From the NCBI RefSeq assembly GCF_020880975.1, contig NZ_JAJIWP010000004.1:1-64000 (forward strand): a DNA stretch of 64,000 nt. Direction: 5' to 3'. Below, one piece after another: positions 42,033 to 51,432 of this stretch (within the stretch, counting starts at the first letter, position 1; the number at the start of each line of letters is the position of its first letter). The notes under the pieces are model-generated. The model searched no databases. It was not told the origin of the DNA and was given only the letters and a program-made list of their open reading frames with translations. This DNA is from Mucilaginibacter sp. UR6-1. Its GTDB lineage: Bacteria > Bacteroidota > Bacteroidia > Sphingobacteriales > Sphingobacteriaceae. The position numbers and the translations under genes were made by a program.

Positions 42033-42953
42033 CTACTGCAGATCGTCATTATCCGGAATGTTCAAAAACACACCTTCTTCTATCTTCACTGCTTTTTTAA
42101 TCAGCATACGGTGCTGGTGCAACTCATATTTATCAAATATCGACATCACGTGCACCTTTAGGTTCTCGATAGATACCGGGTCACCTATCTCCACATCGTA
42201 AATATTGGTTTCAACAATATTTTTGCCATCCACCAAAATAATAAGGCCTGAGCCGATGGCTTCCATTACGTTACCTTCGCTTACCAGCAGGCCGGCATCC
42301 TCGCCTAAACCAATACCCAGTATGCCCGGGTTGCTGGCCACGGCATAAAATAACCTGCCTATGCGGCCGCGTTGTACAAAGTGGGTATCAACAATAACGC
42401 CGTCAATAAAACCCAATCCGGCGGTTATCTGCACTTCGCCTTTTATTAGCGCCTCATTGCTTTGGCCGCGGTAGATCATGTGCGTTGATGCCGCCGCCGC
42501 GCCTGCCGATGTACCGGCAATAACAAAATGCTCCTTATGATAACGTTGTTTCAGTATCTGCAAAAATTGGGTTCCGCCAAAAATAGCGGTTAGCCTTAGC
42601 TGGTCGCCGCCGCTAAACATCACCACATCGGCTTTGCGTATACGGTCGAGATAGTCCGGATTAGCGGCATCCTCCCGGCTTTTAATATGCAGCACGTTAA
42701 CATGCTCAACATTTAATTGTCCGAAAGCCTTAATGTACTCCTCGCCTACCAGCTCGGGTATTTGCGAGGCTGTAGTAATTACCTCCACTACCGAGGCCTC
42801 GTGCTTGGCCGATTCGGTAATGATACGCCTGAGAATGCCCTTTTCAAAAAACTTGATATAATCAGGCTGTAATATATGTTCCTGGGCGCTTACGTTACTG
42901 CCCATATCAACCGCTCCGCCTATTATTACTAATTTTCCTTTCGGGACATCCAT
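42033..42953 (-). CDS. cphB: Cyanophycinase
   Basis: 306 aa, peptidase family S51. It cleaves cyanophycin (multi-L-arginyl-poly-L-aspartate) to beta-Asp-Arg dipeptides. The catalytic Ser 149 lies in AGTSAGAAAAS. FSGGDQLRL (113-121), VDTHFVQRGRIGRL and GIGLGEDAGL are conserved in cyanophycinases. No signal peptide, hence the intracellular CphB type rather than the secreted CphE. A clear Shine-Dalgarno-like GGAGG precedes the ATG, which is unusual for this phylum. It is divergent from cphA with 153 bp between starts. Confidence 0.93.
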   Translation of the reverse strand: MDVPKGKLVIIGGAVDMGSNVSAQEHILQPDYIKFFEKGILRRIITESAKHEASVVEVITTASQIPELVGEEYIKAFGQLNVEHVNVLHIKSREDAANPDYLDRIRKADVVMFSGGDQLRLTAIFGGTQFLQILKQRYHKEHFVIAGTSAGAAAASTHMIYRGQSNEALIKGEVQITAGLGFIDGVIVDTHFVQRGRIGRLFYAVASNPGILGIGLGEDAGLLVSEGNVMEAIGSGLIILVDGKNIVETNIYDVEIGDPVSIENLKVHVMSIFDKYELHQHRMLIKKAVKIEEGVFLNIPDNDDLQ

Positions 42954-43106
42954 ACTAATTTACCTCCGTTTTATACAAATTAAGATAAAATAGCGCTAAA
43001 TCAAGTAGTTTAATTAAAAATTGTGTGCTAATAAACATTAAAAATTTTATTGCGTTGTTAGGTTTCAGTAGCTTTAAACACAAATATATCACCCGGCATT
43101 TACTAT
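42954..43106. promoter_or_regulatory. Divergent control region of cphB and cphA
   Basis: A 153-bp AT-rich gap between the two divergent starts. Near matches to the -7 box are TAGCTTTA at about 43069 (one mismatch, towards cphA) and TAATTTG on the minus strand near 42978 (one base short, towards cphB). GGAGG stands 10-14 nt before the cphB ATG. A shared regulator site is plausible, but no clear palindrome is seen. Confidence 0.4.
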
Positions 43107-45734
43107 ATGAAAATTGAGAATATACAGGTTTTACGCGGCCCTAACATCTGGAGCATCAGCCGTAAAAAATTAATTCAAATGCGGCTCGACCTTGAAGACC
43201 TGGAACACCGCCCCACCAATAAAATAGATGGCTTTTATGAGCGCATTAAGGCGCTGCTACCCTCCATGTACGATCACCGCTGCTCGCCGGGTGTACCGGG
43301 CGGTTTTTTTGAGCGGGTAATAGCGGGCACCTGGATGGGGCACGTTATTGAGCACATCGCCCTTGAATTACAAACACTTGCCGGCATGGATACAGGGTTT
43401 GGCCGTACCCGCCAAACCAAAACACCGGGCGTATATAACGTAGTATTTAATTACATTGAAGAAAAAGTAGGCATTTACGCTGCCGAAGCTGCCGTACGCA
43501 TTGCCGAAGCACTTATTGCCGGGCATGAGTACAACCTGGAAGCCGACATTCAGAAACTGCGCGAGATACGCGAGCAAACCCGCCTTGGGCCAAGCACCGG
43601 GTCAATAGTTGAAGAAGCCATCAGCAGGGATATACCATGGATCAGGCTCAACAACCAATCGCTGGTGCAGTTGGGTTATGGTAAAAACCAAGTACGCATA
43701 CGTGCCACCATGACCGAGCAAACCAGCAGCATTGCCGTTGACATTGCCAGTAATAAAGAGGAAACCAAGCGCCTGTTGCAGGAGCAGGCCATCCCCGTTG
43801 CCAAAGGCATGACCATCTCCTCAACCGACCAGATTGATGAAGTGATAAAACGTGTGGGCTTTCCGCTGGTGTTTAAACCGCTGGATGGCAACCACGGCCG
43901 GGGCATCAGCATTAATATAAAAACCCGTGAGGATGCCGTAGCCGCTTATGAACACGCCGCCCGCATTTCGCGCAGGGTTATTGTGGAGCGCTACATTACC
44001 GGTTATGATTTTCGTGTGCTGGTTATTGATAACAAAATGGTGGCTGCCGCGCTGCGCGTACCCGCCCATGTTAAAGGCGACGGTACATTAACCATACAAC
44101 AGCTTATTGATAAAGAGAACAGCGACCCGCGCCGCGGCTACGGGCACGAAAATGTGCTGACTGAAATTACCGTTGACCGCGATACGCTCGATCTGCTCGA
44201 AAAAAAGAATTATACGTTAGACAGCATACCGGCCGAGGGTGAACAGGTTTTCCTGAAATCAACCGCTAATTTGAGCACCGGCGGTACATCTATTGATGTT
44301 ACCGACCACGTACACCCGCAAAACATATTTTATGCCGAGCGTATAAGTAAAATTATCGGCCTGGATATTTGCGGTATCGATATTATGGCCGAAAACCTGA
44401 CCGAGCCCCTGCCCCATACCGGTGGCGTGGTGCTGGAGGTAAACGCCGCGCCGGGTTTCAGGATGCACGTTGCCCCAAGCGAGGGCTTGCCGCGCAACGT
44501 GGCCGGCCATGTGCTGGATATGCTTTATCCGCCGGGTAAATCGGCACGTATACCTATTATTGCAGTTACCGGCACCAATGGTAAAACCACTACAACACGC
44601 CTCATAGCGCATGTTGTAAAAAACAATCGCCGCCGCGTGGGTTATACCACCAGCGATGGCATTTACGTGCAAAATACCATGCTGATGAAGGGCGATACCA
44701 CCGGCCCTGTAAGCACCGAATTTATACTGAAAGACCCTACCGTTGATTTTGCCGTACTTGAAACCGCGCGCGGCGGCATATTACGCTCGGGCCTGGGTTT
44801 TAGCCGTTGCGATATCGGCGTGATCACCAACATACAGGAGGATCATTTGGGCTTGGCCGATATTCATAACCTCGACGACCTTACCCGTGTAAAAAGCGTT
44901 ATTATCGATTCGGTAAAAAAAGACGGATGGGGTGTGCTTAATGCCGATAATCCTTACTGCGTGCGTATTGGTAAAAAAGCCCGCTGCAACATTGCCTACT
45001 TTAGCCGCAATGAGGATAACCCTGTTATTAAAGAACATTGCAAACGCGGCGGCATTGCCTGCGTGCACGAGAACGGCTTTATCACCATTATAAAAGGCGA
45101 CTGGAAGATACGTGTTGAACGTACCATTGCCATACCGCTAACCTTTGGCGGCACCGTGCCTTTTATGATAGATAATGTGATGGCCGCCACGCTGGCTACC
45201 TTTTTATGGGGCTTTAAAACGGAGGATATTCGTATATCACTAAGCACGTTCATCCCGTCGGCAGCGCAAACACCGGGGCGTATGAATGTTTTTGATTTTA
45301 AGGATTTCCGTTTTATGGTTGATTTTGCGCATAACCCGGATGGCTACAATGGTGTACGTGAGTTTTTAAGCCATGTTGATTCACCTTACAAGATAGGCCT
45401 CATCTCCGGCACGGGCGACCGCCGCGATGATGACCTGCGCGAGCTTGGCCGCATTGCCGCTACCATGTTTGACCATGTGGTACTGCGCCAGGAAAATCAC
45501 CTCCGCGGCCGAACCAAAGAAAACATCATCGGTTTAATGACTGAGGGAATGCTGGAAGTAAAACCCGATATATCATACGAAGTGATTACGCATAGCAATG
45601 TTAAATCGGTTGAGTATGTAATAGGCCTTGCAAAACCCGGCGCCTTTATAACCACCCTGAGCGATGCTGTTGACGGTGCTATAGAGATTGTGCAAACATT
45701 CCAGGAAAAGGAAAGGGATCAGGGGATAAATTGA
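43107..45734 (+). CDS. cphA: Cyanophycin synthetase
   Basis: 875 aa, full length for CphA1. The N-terminal domain (about 1-160, with ERVIAGTWMGHVIEHIALELQTLAG) is followed by an ATP-grasp domain that adds Asp to the backbone (GFPLVFKPLDGNHGRGISI, VLEVNAAPGFRMH). A Mur-ligase-like domain adds Arg; its ATP loop is AVTGTNGKTTTTR near residue 485. MVDFAHNPDGYNGVREFL is also typical. It polymerises aspartate and arginine into an insoluble nitrogen reserve. Breakdown enzymes are encoded divergently alongside. Confidence 0.96.
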   Translation: MKIENIQVLRGPNIWSISRKKLIQMRLDLEDLEHRPTNKIDGFYERIKALLPSMYDHRCSPGVPGGFFERVIAGTWMGHVIEHIALELQTLAGMDTGFGRTRQTKTPGVYNVVFNYIEEKVGIYAAEAAVRIAEALIAGHEYNLEADIQKLREIREQTRLGPSTGSIVEEAISRDIPWIRLNNQSLVQLGYGKNQVRIRATMTEQTSSIAVDIASNKEETKRLLQEQAIPVAKGMTISSTDQIDEVIKRVGFPLVFKPLDGNHGRGISINIKTREDAVAAYEHAARISRRVIVERYITGYDFRVLVIDNKMVAAALRVPAHVKGDGTLTIQQLIDKENSDPRRGYGHENVLTEITVDRDTLDLLEKKNYTLDSIPAEGEQVFLKSTANLSTGGTSIDVTDHVHPQNIFYAERISKIIGLDICGIDIMAENLTEPLPHTGGVVLEVNAAPGFRMHVAPSEGLPRNVAGHVLDMLYPPGKSARIPIIAVTGTNGKTTTTRLIAHVVKNNRRRVGYTTSDGIYVQNTMLMKGDTTGPVSTEFILKDPTVDFAVLETARGGILRSGLGFSRCDIGVITNIQEDHLGLADIHNLDDLTRVKSVIIDSVKKDGWGVLNADNPYCVRIGKKARCNIAYFSRNEDNPVIKEHCKRGGIACVHENGFITIIKGDWKIRVERTIAIPLTFGGTVPFMIDNVMAATLATFLWGFKTEDIRISLSTFIPSAAQTPGRMNVFDFKDFRFMVDFAHNPDGYNGVREFLSHVDSPYKIGLISGTGDRRDDDLRELGRIAATMFDHVVLRQENHLRGRTKENIIGLMTEGMLEVKPDISYEVITHSNVKSVEYVIGLAKPGAFITTLSDAVDGAIEIVQTFQEKERDQGIN

Positions 45735-45934
45735 TTCCCCCTTTTAATCCTCCCCGAGCGGGAGGACTAAAAAATTGTAATTTAGAACGAGGTGTGAGGA
45801 GAAATCTGTCGCTTGGCAATCAATGCGTGCAGATTCTTGATCAACATACAAATGCAAACCCTTTAATGCCTAAGTAATTTATTTGTAACAACTTAAAGAT
45901 ACTATATCAGATATTAAAGGAACATATTTGCATA
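45735..45934. repeat. Intergenic repeat remnants downstream of cphA
   Basis: About 45736-45770 has a G/C-run palindromic element (CCTCCCCGAGCGGGAGG). About 45784-45812 has a second element (GAACGAGGTGTGAGGAGAAA) related to the one near 52.64 kb. No gene is visible before 45935. The first hairpin may terminate cphA. Confidence 0.45.
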
Positions 45935-46237
45935 ATGATAATTACTGTAGAAGAAGGAGAGATAGGCAGCATTTACAACAAGGCCATTAAAAGCTATAAG
46001 GCCTGTATATATAATGATGAGAATTCTTATTTACGGGATGAAGTTTCAATTCCACTTGAACTGATTGAATTGAAGCGGGATAACATAAGCATCAGGTTTT
46101 ATGAACAGGAAACTGAAACTTATAACCTTGAAGTTAACCTGAAACTGTACGATTTATCGAAAAATGAGATCGGTAAATATGTTTATATACAAGATGAAGC
46201 CGGAGATTTTGTAGATGAGTTTTTAATATTCAAGTAA
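45935..46237 (+). CDS. Small low-GC protein, unknown
   Basis: 100 aa, acidic and hydrophilic, with alternating strand-like segments (MIITVEEGEIGSIYNKAIK, VSIPLELIELKRDNISIRFYE, YNLEVNLKLYDL). No domain recognised and no signal peptide. The DNA is much more AT-rich than the flanking genes, and it lies between repeat remnants and a pseudogene, in a patch that looks recombination-prone. It may be a real but recently acquired gene. Confidence 0.5.
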   Translation: MIITVEEGEIGSIYNKAIKSYKACIYNDENSYLRDEVSIPLELIELKRDNISIRFYEQETETYNLEVNLKLYDLSKNEIGKYVYIQDEAGDFVDEFLIFK

Positions 46238-46350
46238 ACGTTCCATCTAAATTATCGCAATCGTCCCCCAAATGTCAAATATTTATTTCCTGTAATACTA
46301 TCAGTTAATTTTACGTTATTTTTAGTAAAATCAACAAATACCTATAAAAT

Positions 46351-46565
46351 TTGAAACAGGGAGCGGTTTTACTCTTCGTGCTGGCATGTGCATGTGTCGA
46401 TTATGATGCGGCTACCGCGCAAGATAAAAAACGATCGTGGTTGGGCGGCAGGTTCATCGTTTGCTTAATGATACCACATTGGCCGAGCAGGCCAGCTTTA
46501 CCGTATACCCTGCCATTGGCTACGCTTCTGAAACCGGTTTTCTGCCAGGCCTACAAGTTTTTTAA
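46351..46565 (+). pseudogene. Truncated, frameshifted outer-membrane protein gene (surface-antigen/BamA-TamA-like start)
   Basis: The first frame encodes a signal peptide (KQGAVLLFVLACACV, then TAQDKKRSWLGGRF). At about 46455 the sense shifts to the -1 frame, which reads RLLNDTTLAEQASFTVYPAIGYASETGFLPGLQVF, then stop at 46563. That text resembles the beginning of surface-antigen-type beta-barrel proteins (DTT, VYP.IGY..ETG). The rest of the barrel is missing and a convergent gene starts 22 bp later. The start codon is TTG where ATG would be expected. It is a remnant and not functional. Confidence 0.6.
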
Positions 46566-46587
46566 GTTTTGGTTGGCTGATATAAAA

Positions 46588-47217
46588 TCACTTTACTTTC
46601 TTAGGGCACGACAAATACCAATGCCACAACATCATAGTAGCTACGGTGCGGTGAGGCTTCCATTGTTCGGCAATAAGCATTACAGCCTCTTTGACGGCTT
46701 CGGGTGGGAGTTGTTTTACCCGTTTGAGGGCGTTAACCGCGGCCAGATCACCTGCCGGAAAAATATCGGCACGCTGTAACACGAACATCAGGTAAACATC
46801 CACCGTCCAGTTACCGATGCCTTTCAAGGTGGTAAGGCAGTTGCGTACGGCATCATCAGGCATGGCGGCAATATGTTTCAGGTTGATCTCGCCGGTAAGC
46901 ATCGCCTCGGCCAGGTAACGTACATAGATGGTTTTTTGGCGGCTAAAGTAACAGGCCTTTAACTCTTCGTCCGTTAACAATAAAACCCTTGCCGGCGTAA
47001 TTTCCTGTACACGATCACGCAGTTTATTCAACGCTGAAAGCGCCGAAGCCAGCGATACTTGCTGCTCCAATATAATGTGTACCAGGGTTTCAAACGTATT
47101 CGGCCTGCTCCACATGGGTGGGTAGCCGTAGGTATCGATCACCATCTTCAGATCGGCATCCTTACTGGCAAGCTCGTCGCAAATAGTATGAAAGTTGGAT
47201 TGATCAAAGGTGTTCAT
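46588..47217 (-). CDS. HhH-GPD DNA glycosylase (AlkA / 3-methyladenine type)
   Basis: 209 aa, base-excision repair glycosylase. The helix-hairpin-helix and catalytic loop read LKGIGNWTVDVYLMFVLQRADIFPAGDLA, with the catalytic Asp of the GPD signature. ETLVHIILEQQVSLASA and EQWKPHRTVATMMLWHWY are typical of DNA-3-methyladenine glycosylase II. It removes alkylated bases. Its 3' end lies against the pseudogene, while upstream is the 135-bp repeat array, so it sits between two disturbed regions. Confidence 0.88.
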   Translation of the reverse strand: MNTFDQSNFHTICDELASKDADLKMVIDTYGYPPMWSRPNTFETLVHIILEQQVSLASALSALNKLRDRVQEITPARVLLLTDEELKACYFSRQKTIYVRYLAEAMLTGEINLKHIAAMPDDAVRNCLTTLKGIGNWTVDVYLMFVLQRADIFPAGDLAAVNALKRVKQLPPEAVKEAVMLIAEQWKPHRTVATMMLWHWYLSCPKKVK

Positions 47218-47253
47218 CGGGATGCAATCTACCTAATTATTTCGATTGGCCCA

Positions 47254-47755
47254 TCGTTTTGTTAATGGTTTGACAGGCTCACCATTACAAATAAATGTGC
47301 AGATGTGCGGATATGAAGATGTGCAGATAAAATAAGGGAATAGCCTCTGTCATCCTGAGCTTGTCGAAGGACTGTACGCTTTAGCCTGTCGCTTTGCTAA
47401 TGGTTCGACAAGCTCACCATGACAAATAAATGTGCAGATGTGCGGATATGAAGATGTGCAGATAAAATAAGGAAATAGCCTCTGTCATCCTGAGCCTGTC
47501 GAAGGACTGTACGCTTTAGCCTGTCGCTTTGCTAATGGTTCGACAAGCTCACCATGACAAATAAATGTGCAGATGTGCGGATATGAAGATGTGCAGATAA
47601 AATAAGGGAATAGCCTCTGTCATCCTGAGCCTGTCGAAGGACTGTACGCTTTAGCCTGTCGCTTTGCTAATGGTTCGACAGGCTCACCATTACAAAACAG
47701 TTTATTACTCATCCATCAACACTGTCATCCTGAGCTTGTCGAAGGATTGAATATC
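47254..47755. repeat. Tandem array of a 135-bp palindromic repeat (about 3.5 copies)
   Basis: ATAAATGTGC recurs at 47291, 47426 and 47561, exactly 135 bp apart. Each unit holds an imperfect inverted repeat, GTCATCCTGAGCTTGTCGAA against TTCGACAAGCTCACCATGAC, about 30 nt apart. A spacer follows with ATGTGCAGATGTGCGGATAT and GAAGATGTGCAG. Copies are nearly identical. The same unit occurs inverted at 41.76-42.02 kb. This fits a REP/BIME-like element. No transposase is nearby, and there are no CRISPR features. Confidence 0.88.
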
Positions 47756-47816
47756 AATCATGGTAATATTACTAACTTTTTTAGGATATACCCGGCAGTT
47801 TTCTGATTTTTACAGT

Positions 47817-49097
47817 ATGAACAATCTGCCGCCGCTGGCCGAGCGTATGCGCCCGGCAATTCTGGATGATTATGTGGGTCAAAAACACCTGGTTGGCCCG
47901 GGTGCCGTGCTGCGCAAGGCTATCGAAAGCGGCTCGCTGCCCTCCATGATATTCTGGGGGCCGCCGGGGGTGGGTAAAACTACGCTGGCCTATATCATTT
48001 CGCAATCGCTGTACCGGCCATTTTTCTCATTGAGCGCCATTAATTCGGGGGTTAAAGATGTTCGTGAGGTGATCGAAAAGGCATCATTATTAAAAGAGCA
48101 GGGCGAAATACTGCCGGTACTGTTTATTGATGAGATACACCGTTTCTCCAAATCGCAGCAGGACTCGCTGCTGGGTGCCGTGGAGCGTGGTATTGTTACG
48201 CTGATAGGCGCTACTACCGAGAATCCATCCTTTGAGGTGATCTCCGCTTTGCTATCACGCTGCCAGGTATATATTTTACAGCATTTGGCCGAGGCGGATC
48301 TGGTGAACCTGCTCGAAAAAGCCATGCGTGAGGATGTGATCTTAAAAGACAAGCACATCACCATAAAAGAACATGAAGCCCTGCTGCGCCTTAGCGGCGG
48401 TGATGCCCGCAAACTGCTCAATATTTTTGAACTGCTGGTAAACGCCTTTGATAGTGACCATATTGAGCTGGATAACGATGTGGTGCTTGAACACGTACAG
48501 CAAAACATGGCGCTGTATGATAAAACCGGCGAGCAGCATTATGATATCATTTCGGCATTCATTAAATCCATGCGCGGCAGCGACCCTAACGGCGCGGTGT
48601 ATTGGCTGGCCCGCATGATTGTTGGTGGTGAAGACCCTTTGTTTATTGCCCGGCGTATGCTCATCCTGGCATCAGAGGATATTGGCAATGCCAACCCCAA
48701 TGCCCTGCTGCTGGCGCAAAGCTGCTTTGAGGCGGTGAACAAGATCGGGATGCCCGAGTCGCAACTGATCCTCTCGCAAACGGCTATTTACCTGGCTACA
48801 TCGCCCAAAAGCAATTCGGCCACAACAGCTATTGCCGAGGCCATCGCCCTGGTTAAACAAACCGGCGACCTGCCCGTACCCCTGCACCTGCGCAACGCGC
48901 CAACCAAGCTGATGAAGAACATTGGCTACGGCAAGGATTATAAGTACGCGCATAATTATGAGGGGAATTTTGCTGACCTGGATTTTTTACCGGATGCCAT
49001 TAAAGGCCGCAAAATATACCAACCGGGAGCCAACGCCAAGGAGCATGAGATAAAAGAAAAACTTAAAAAACTTTGGGGCGACCGGTATAAGTATTAA
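47817..49097 (+). CDS. rarA: Replication-associated recombination protein A (RarA/MgsA)
   Basis: 426-aa AAA+ ATPase from ATG 47817. Walker A is GPPGVGKTT (48-56) and Walker B is VLFIDEIHRFSKSQQDSLL (about 101-119). It continues with LIGATTENPSFEVISALLSRC, a sensor region, and the tetramerisation domain with RGSDPNGAVYWLARMIVGGEDPLFIARRM. It acts at stalled replication forks. An in-frame ATG at 47760 lies next to the repeat array and would add 19 residues without similarity, so 47817 is preferred. Confidence 0.93.
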   Translation: MNNLPPLAERMRPAILDDYVGQKHLVGPGAVLRKAIESGSLPSMIFWGPPGVGKTTLAYIISQSLYRPFFSLSAINSGVKDVREVIEKASLLKEQGEILPVLFIDEIHRFSKSQQDSLLGAVERGIVTLIGATTENPSFEVISALLSRCQVYILQHLAEADLVNLLEKAMREDVILKDKHITIKEHEALLRLSGGDARKLLNIFELLVNAFDSDHIELDNDVVLEHVQQNMALYDKTGEQHYDIISAFIKSMRGSDPNGAVYWLARMIVGGEDPLFIARRMLILASEDIGNANPNALLLAQSCFEAVNKIGMPESQLILSQTAIYLATSPKSNSATTAIAEAIALVKQTGDLPVPLHLRNAPTKLMKNIGYGKDYKYAHNYEGNFADLDFLPDAIKGRKIYQPGANAKEHEIKEKLKKLWGDRYKY

Positions 49098-49234
49098 CCG
49101 TTAGGTAATTTTTGCTATTTTAACAACGGATTCCCCTAATGCCTGCGCCGCCAATTTTTAGGGCTGTGTAATTTGTGTTAAAGCTGGTGTAACAACAGGG
49201 TAGTTCTGTTATCTTAATTAAAACCTATTAACGC

Positions 49235-50713
49235 ATGACTTCTACTTTTATCAGCCACGAGTTAAAATCCTTTTGGCGATCAAAAAACACAGGCAAAAAC
49301 ATTGCCGTACGGGTAGTGATGGGCCTGTTGATTCTGTATCTGCTGGGTAGTCTCCTTGTAATAGGCTTCGCGCTCGACAAAATCCTGGAAGAAGTATATA
49401 AAAATCAGGATATTGTTGCGCCTTTTTGTGGCATACTGCTCCTTTACTATTTGTTTGACCTGCTACTGCGCCTGCAACTACAGGAGCTGCCTACGCTAAA
49501 AGTTCAGCCATACCTGCATCTCCCAGTTAAGCGCAACACGCTGGTAAAGTACCTCTCGGCGGTTTCTATGTTGTCGTTTTTTAACCTGTGGCCGTATGTG
49601 CTGTTCTCATTCTTTATTTTCAAGATTATTGCACCCGATAGCGGGCTTGCCGCGCTGGCTTTTTTTGTGGCGATAACCGGCTTAATGGTTTTTAATAACT
49701 ATCTGGCGCTGTATATTAAGCGCCGCTCAAACCTTAACGGCTGGATATTCCTGGCGGTTTCAGCAGTGCTGATCCTTGTTAACGCGGGCGATTTTTTGTG
49801 GCACCTTTATTCTATAAAAGATATTTCATACAGCTTTTTTGGCAGGATGATGACCACACCCGCACTGGCACTTATTCCGGTTGCTTTGGCTGCGGTAATG
49901 TTTTATATCAACTTCCTGTTCCTGAAAGCTAACCTTTACCTTGAGGACTTGAATGCCAACAAGGCATCATCATACAAAAACAGTACGGATTACCCGCTGC
50001 TTAACCGCTTTGGCAGCGTGGGCGACCTGGTGGCTAACGAGATCAAGCTGATATTGCGCAACAAACGCCCACGCTCGGCACTGATCATGGGCTTGTTCTT
50101 TATGCTTTATGGTCTGTTCTTCTACCCTAACCCTGCATTTAAAAACAACGAGGGGTTCAAGGTATTTGTAGGCATGTTCATGACAGGTATCTTCATCATC
50201 AATTACGGGCAGTTTATGTTTAGCTGGCAGGCCTCGCATTTTGATGGCATACTGGTGAGCAAGGTTAAATTTACCGATTTTTTAAAGGCCAAATACATGC
50301 TGTTCACAGGCGTATCAACCGTGGCATTCATCCTTACCATACCATACATATATTTTGGCTGGCGCGTGGTGCTGATACATTTTGTAATGTACTTATGGAA
50401 CCTGGGTGTTAACACCACTATTATCCTGTTTTTTGCCAACCGTAACCACAGGCGTATCGATCTGAGCAAAGGCGCATCCTTTAACTGGGAGGGCGTAGGC
50501 GCTACGCAACTGCTGATATCCATACCCTTACTGGTAACCCCGTTTGTGCTTTACGCGCCGCTTAAATACCTGGTGAACAGCAACGTGGCATTAGGTGTAC
50601 TGGCCGCTGTAGGCGTTATATGTATTGCATTGCGCCCCTTTTGGATCAAAAAACTGGAACAGGATTTTATAACAAAGAAATTTAAACTGGCCGAAGGCTT
50701 CAGAGCTAAATAA
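49235..50713 (+). CDS. ABC transporter permease, DUF5687 family
   Basis: 492 aa with about twelve transmembrane helices in two halves separated by a soluble loop (about 235-285, LNRFGSVGDLVANEIKLILRNKRPRSALIMG). The loop phrase and the opening ISHELKSFWRSKNTGKNIAVRVVMG are typical of DUF5687 permeases in Bacteroidota. It lies 5 bp before the ATPase gene, so they form one transporter. The direction is probably export; the substrate is unknown. Confidence 0.85.
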   Translation: MTSTFISHELKSFWRSKNTGKNIAVRVVMGLLILYLLGSLLVIGFALDKILEEVYKNQDIVAPFCGILLLYYLFDLLLRLQLQELPTLKVQPYLHLPVKRNTLVKYLSAVSMLSFFNLWPYVLFSFFIFKIIAPDSGLAALAFFVAITGLMVFNNYLALYIKRRSNLNGWIFLAVSAVLILVNAGDFLWHLYSIKDISYSFFGRMMTTPALALIPVALAAVMFYINFLFLKANLYLEDLNANKASSYKNSTDYPLLNRFGSVGDLVANEIKLILRNKRPRSALIMGLFFMLYGLFFYPNPAFKNNEGFKVFVGMFMTGIFIINYGQFMFSWQASHFDGILVSKVKFTDFLKAKYMLFTGVSTVAFILTIPYIYFGWRVVLIHFVMYLWNLGVNTTIILFFANRNHRRIDLSKGASFNWEGVGATQLLISIPLLVTPFVLYAPLKYLVNSNVALGVLAAVGVICIALRPFWIKKLEQDFITKKFKLAEGFRAK

Positions 50714-50718
50714 ACCCC

Positions 50719-51426
50719 ATGATCGAAGTTAAAGATATTGTAAAGGTATATGCCGGCAAGGCCGTTGTAAATGTACCTCAGCTTGAAATTAAAGCAGGCG
50801 AAAGCATTGGCCTGGTAGGCAATAACGGCGCGGGCAAAACTACCCTATTCCGCATGGTGCTTGATCTGATCCGTGCCGATAAGGGCGAGATCCTGTCAAA
50901 AGGCGAAGCCGTTGCCGGTAACGAGCATTGGAAAAATTACACCGCCGCTTACCTTGACGAAGGCTTTTTGATAGACTACCTTACCCCCGAAGAATACCTC
51001 TACTTCATCGGCGGACTGAATGGTGAAAGCAAGGCGAATGTGGATGATTTTTTAACCACCCTTGCCGAGTTTTTTAACGGCGAGATACTGAAACGCGGCA
51101 AATACATCCGCGACCTTTCAAAAGGTAACCAGGCCAAGGTGGGTATTGCGGCCTGCCTGCTGCAAAAACCCGAACTGCTGATGCTTGATGAGCCTTTTGC
51201 CAATATCGACCCATCAACACAGATCAGGCTGAAGAATATCTTGAAGGAGCTGAGCAGCCAGCGTGGCGTTACTACCATTGTATCCAGCCATGACCTTAAC
51301 CATATTACCGATGTTAGCGATCGTATAATTTTGATGGAAAAAGGCGTTATTATAAAAGACATCGCAACCAGTTCATCAACACTGGCTGAACTGGAAGACT
51401 ATTTTGCGGTGGGGCAAAGTTTTTAA
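50719..51426 (+). CDS. ABC transporter ATP-binding protein
   Basis: 235 aa. Walker A is GNNGAGKTT (34-42), the signature is LSKGNQAKV (about 133; the common SGGQ is replaced by SKGN, normal for this export subclass), Walker B is LLMLDEP (153-159), and the switch histidine is in SSHDL. It powers the DUF5687 permease encoded 5 bp upstream. The following GNAT gene starts 6 bp later and may be in the same operon. Confidence 0.92.
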   Translation: MIEVKDIVKVYAGKAVVNVPQLEIKAGESIGLVGNNGAGKTTLFRMVLDLIRADKGEILSKGEAVAGNEHWKNYTAAYLDEGFLIDYLTPEEYLYFIGGLNGESKANVDDFLTTLAEFFNGEILKRGKYIRDLSKGNQAKVGIAACLLQKPELLMLDEPFANIDPSTQIRLKNILKELSSQRGVTTIVSSHDLNHITDVSDRIILMEKGVIIKDIATSSSTLAELEDYFAVGQSF

Positions 51427-51432
51427 TAATAT

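Noticed and set aside
46351-46779. Intact 142-residue gene
   Set aside because: After about residue 35 the frame no longer reads like a protein, while the -1 frame continues the family pattern to a stop at 46563. The far part overlaps the glycosylase gene.
47254-47755. CRISPR array
   Set aside because: The whole 135-bp unit is repeated, including what would be spacers, the unit is palindromic, and no cas genes are near.
47990-48508. Minus-strand frame of 172 codons inside rarA
   Set aside because: Antisense shadow of conserved RarA motifs with a Ser-rich, low-complexity translation.
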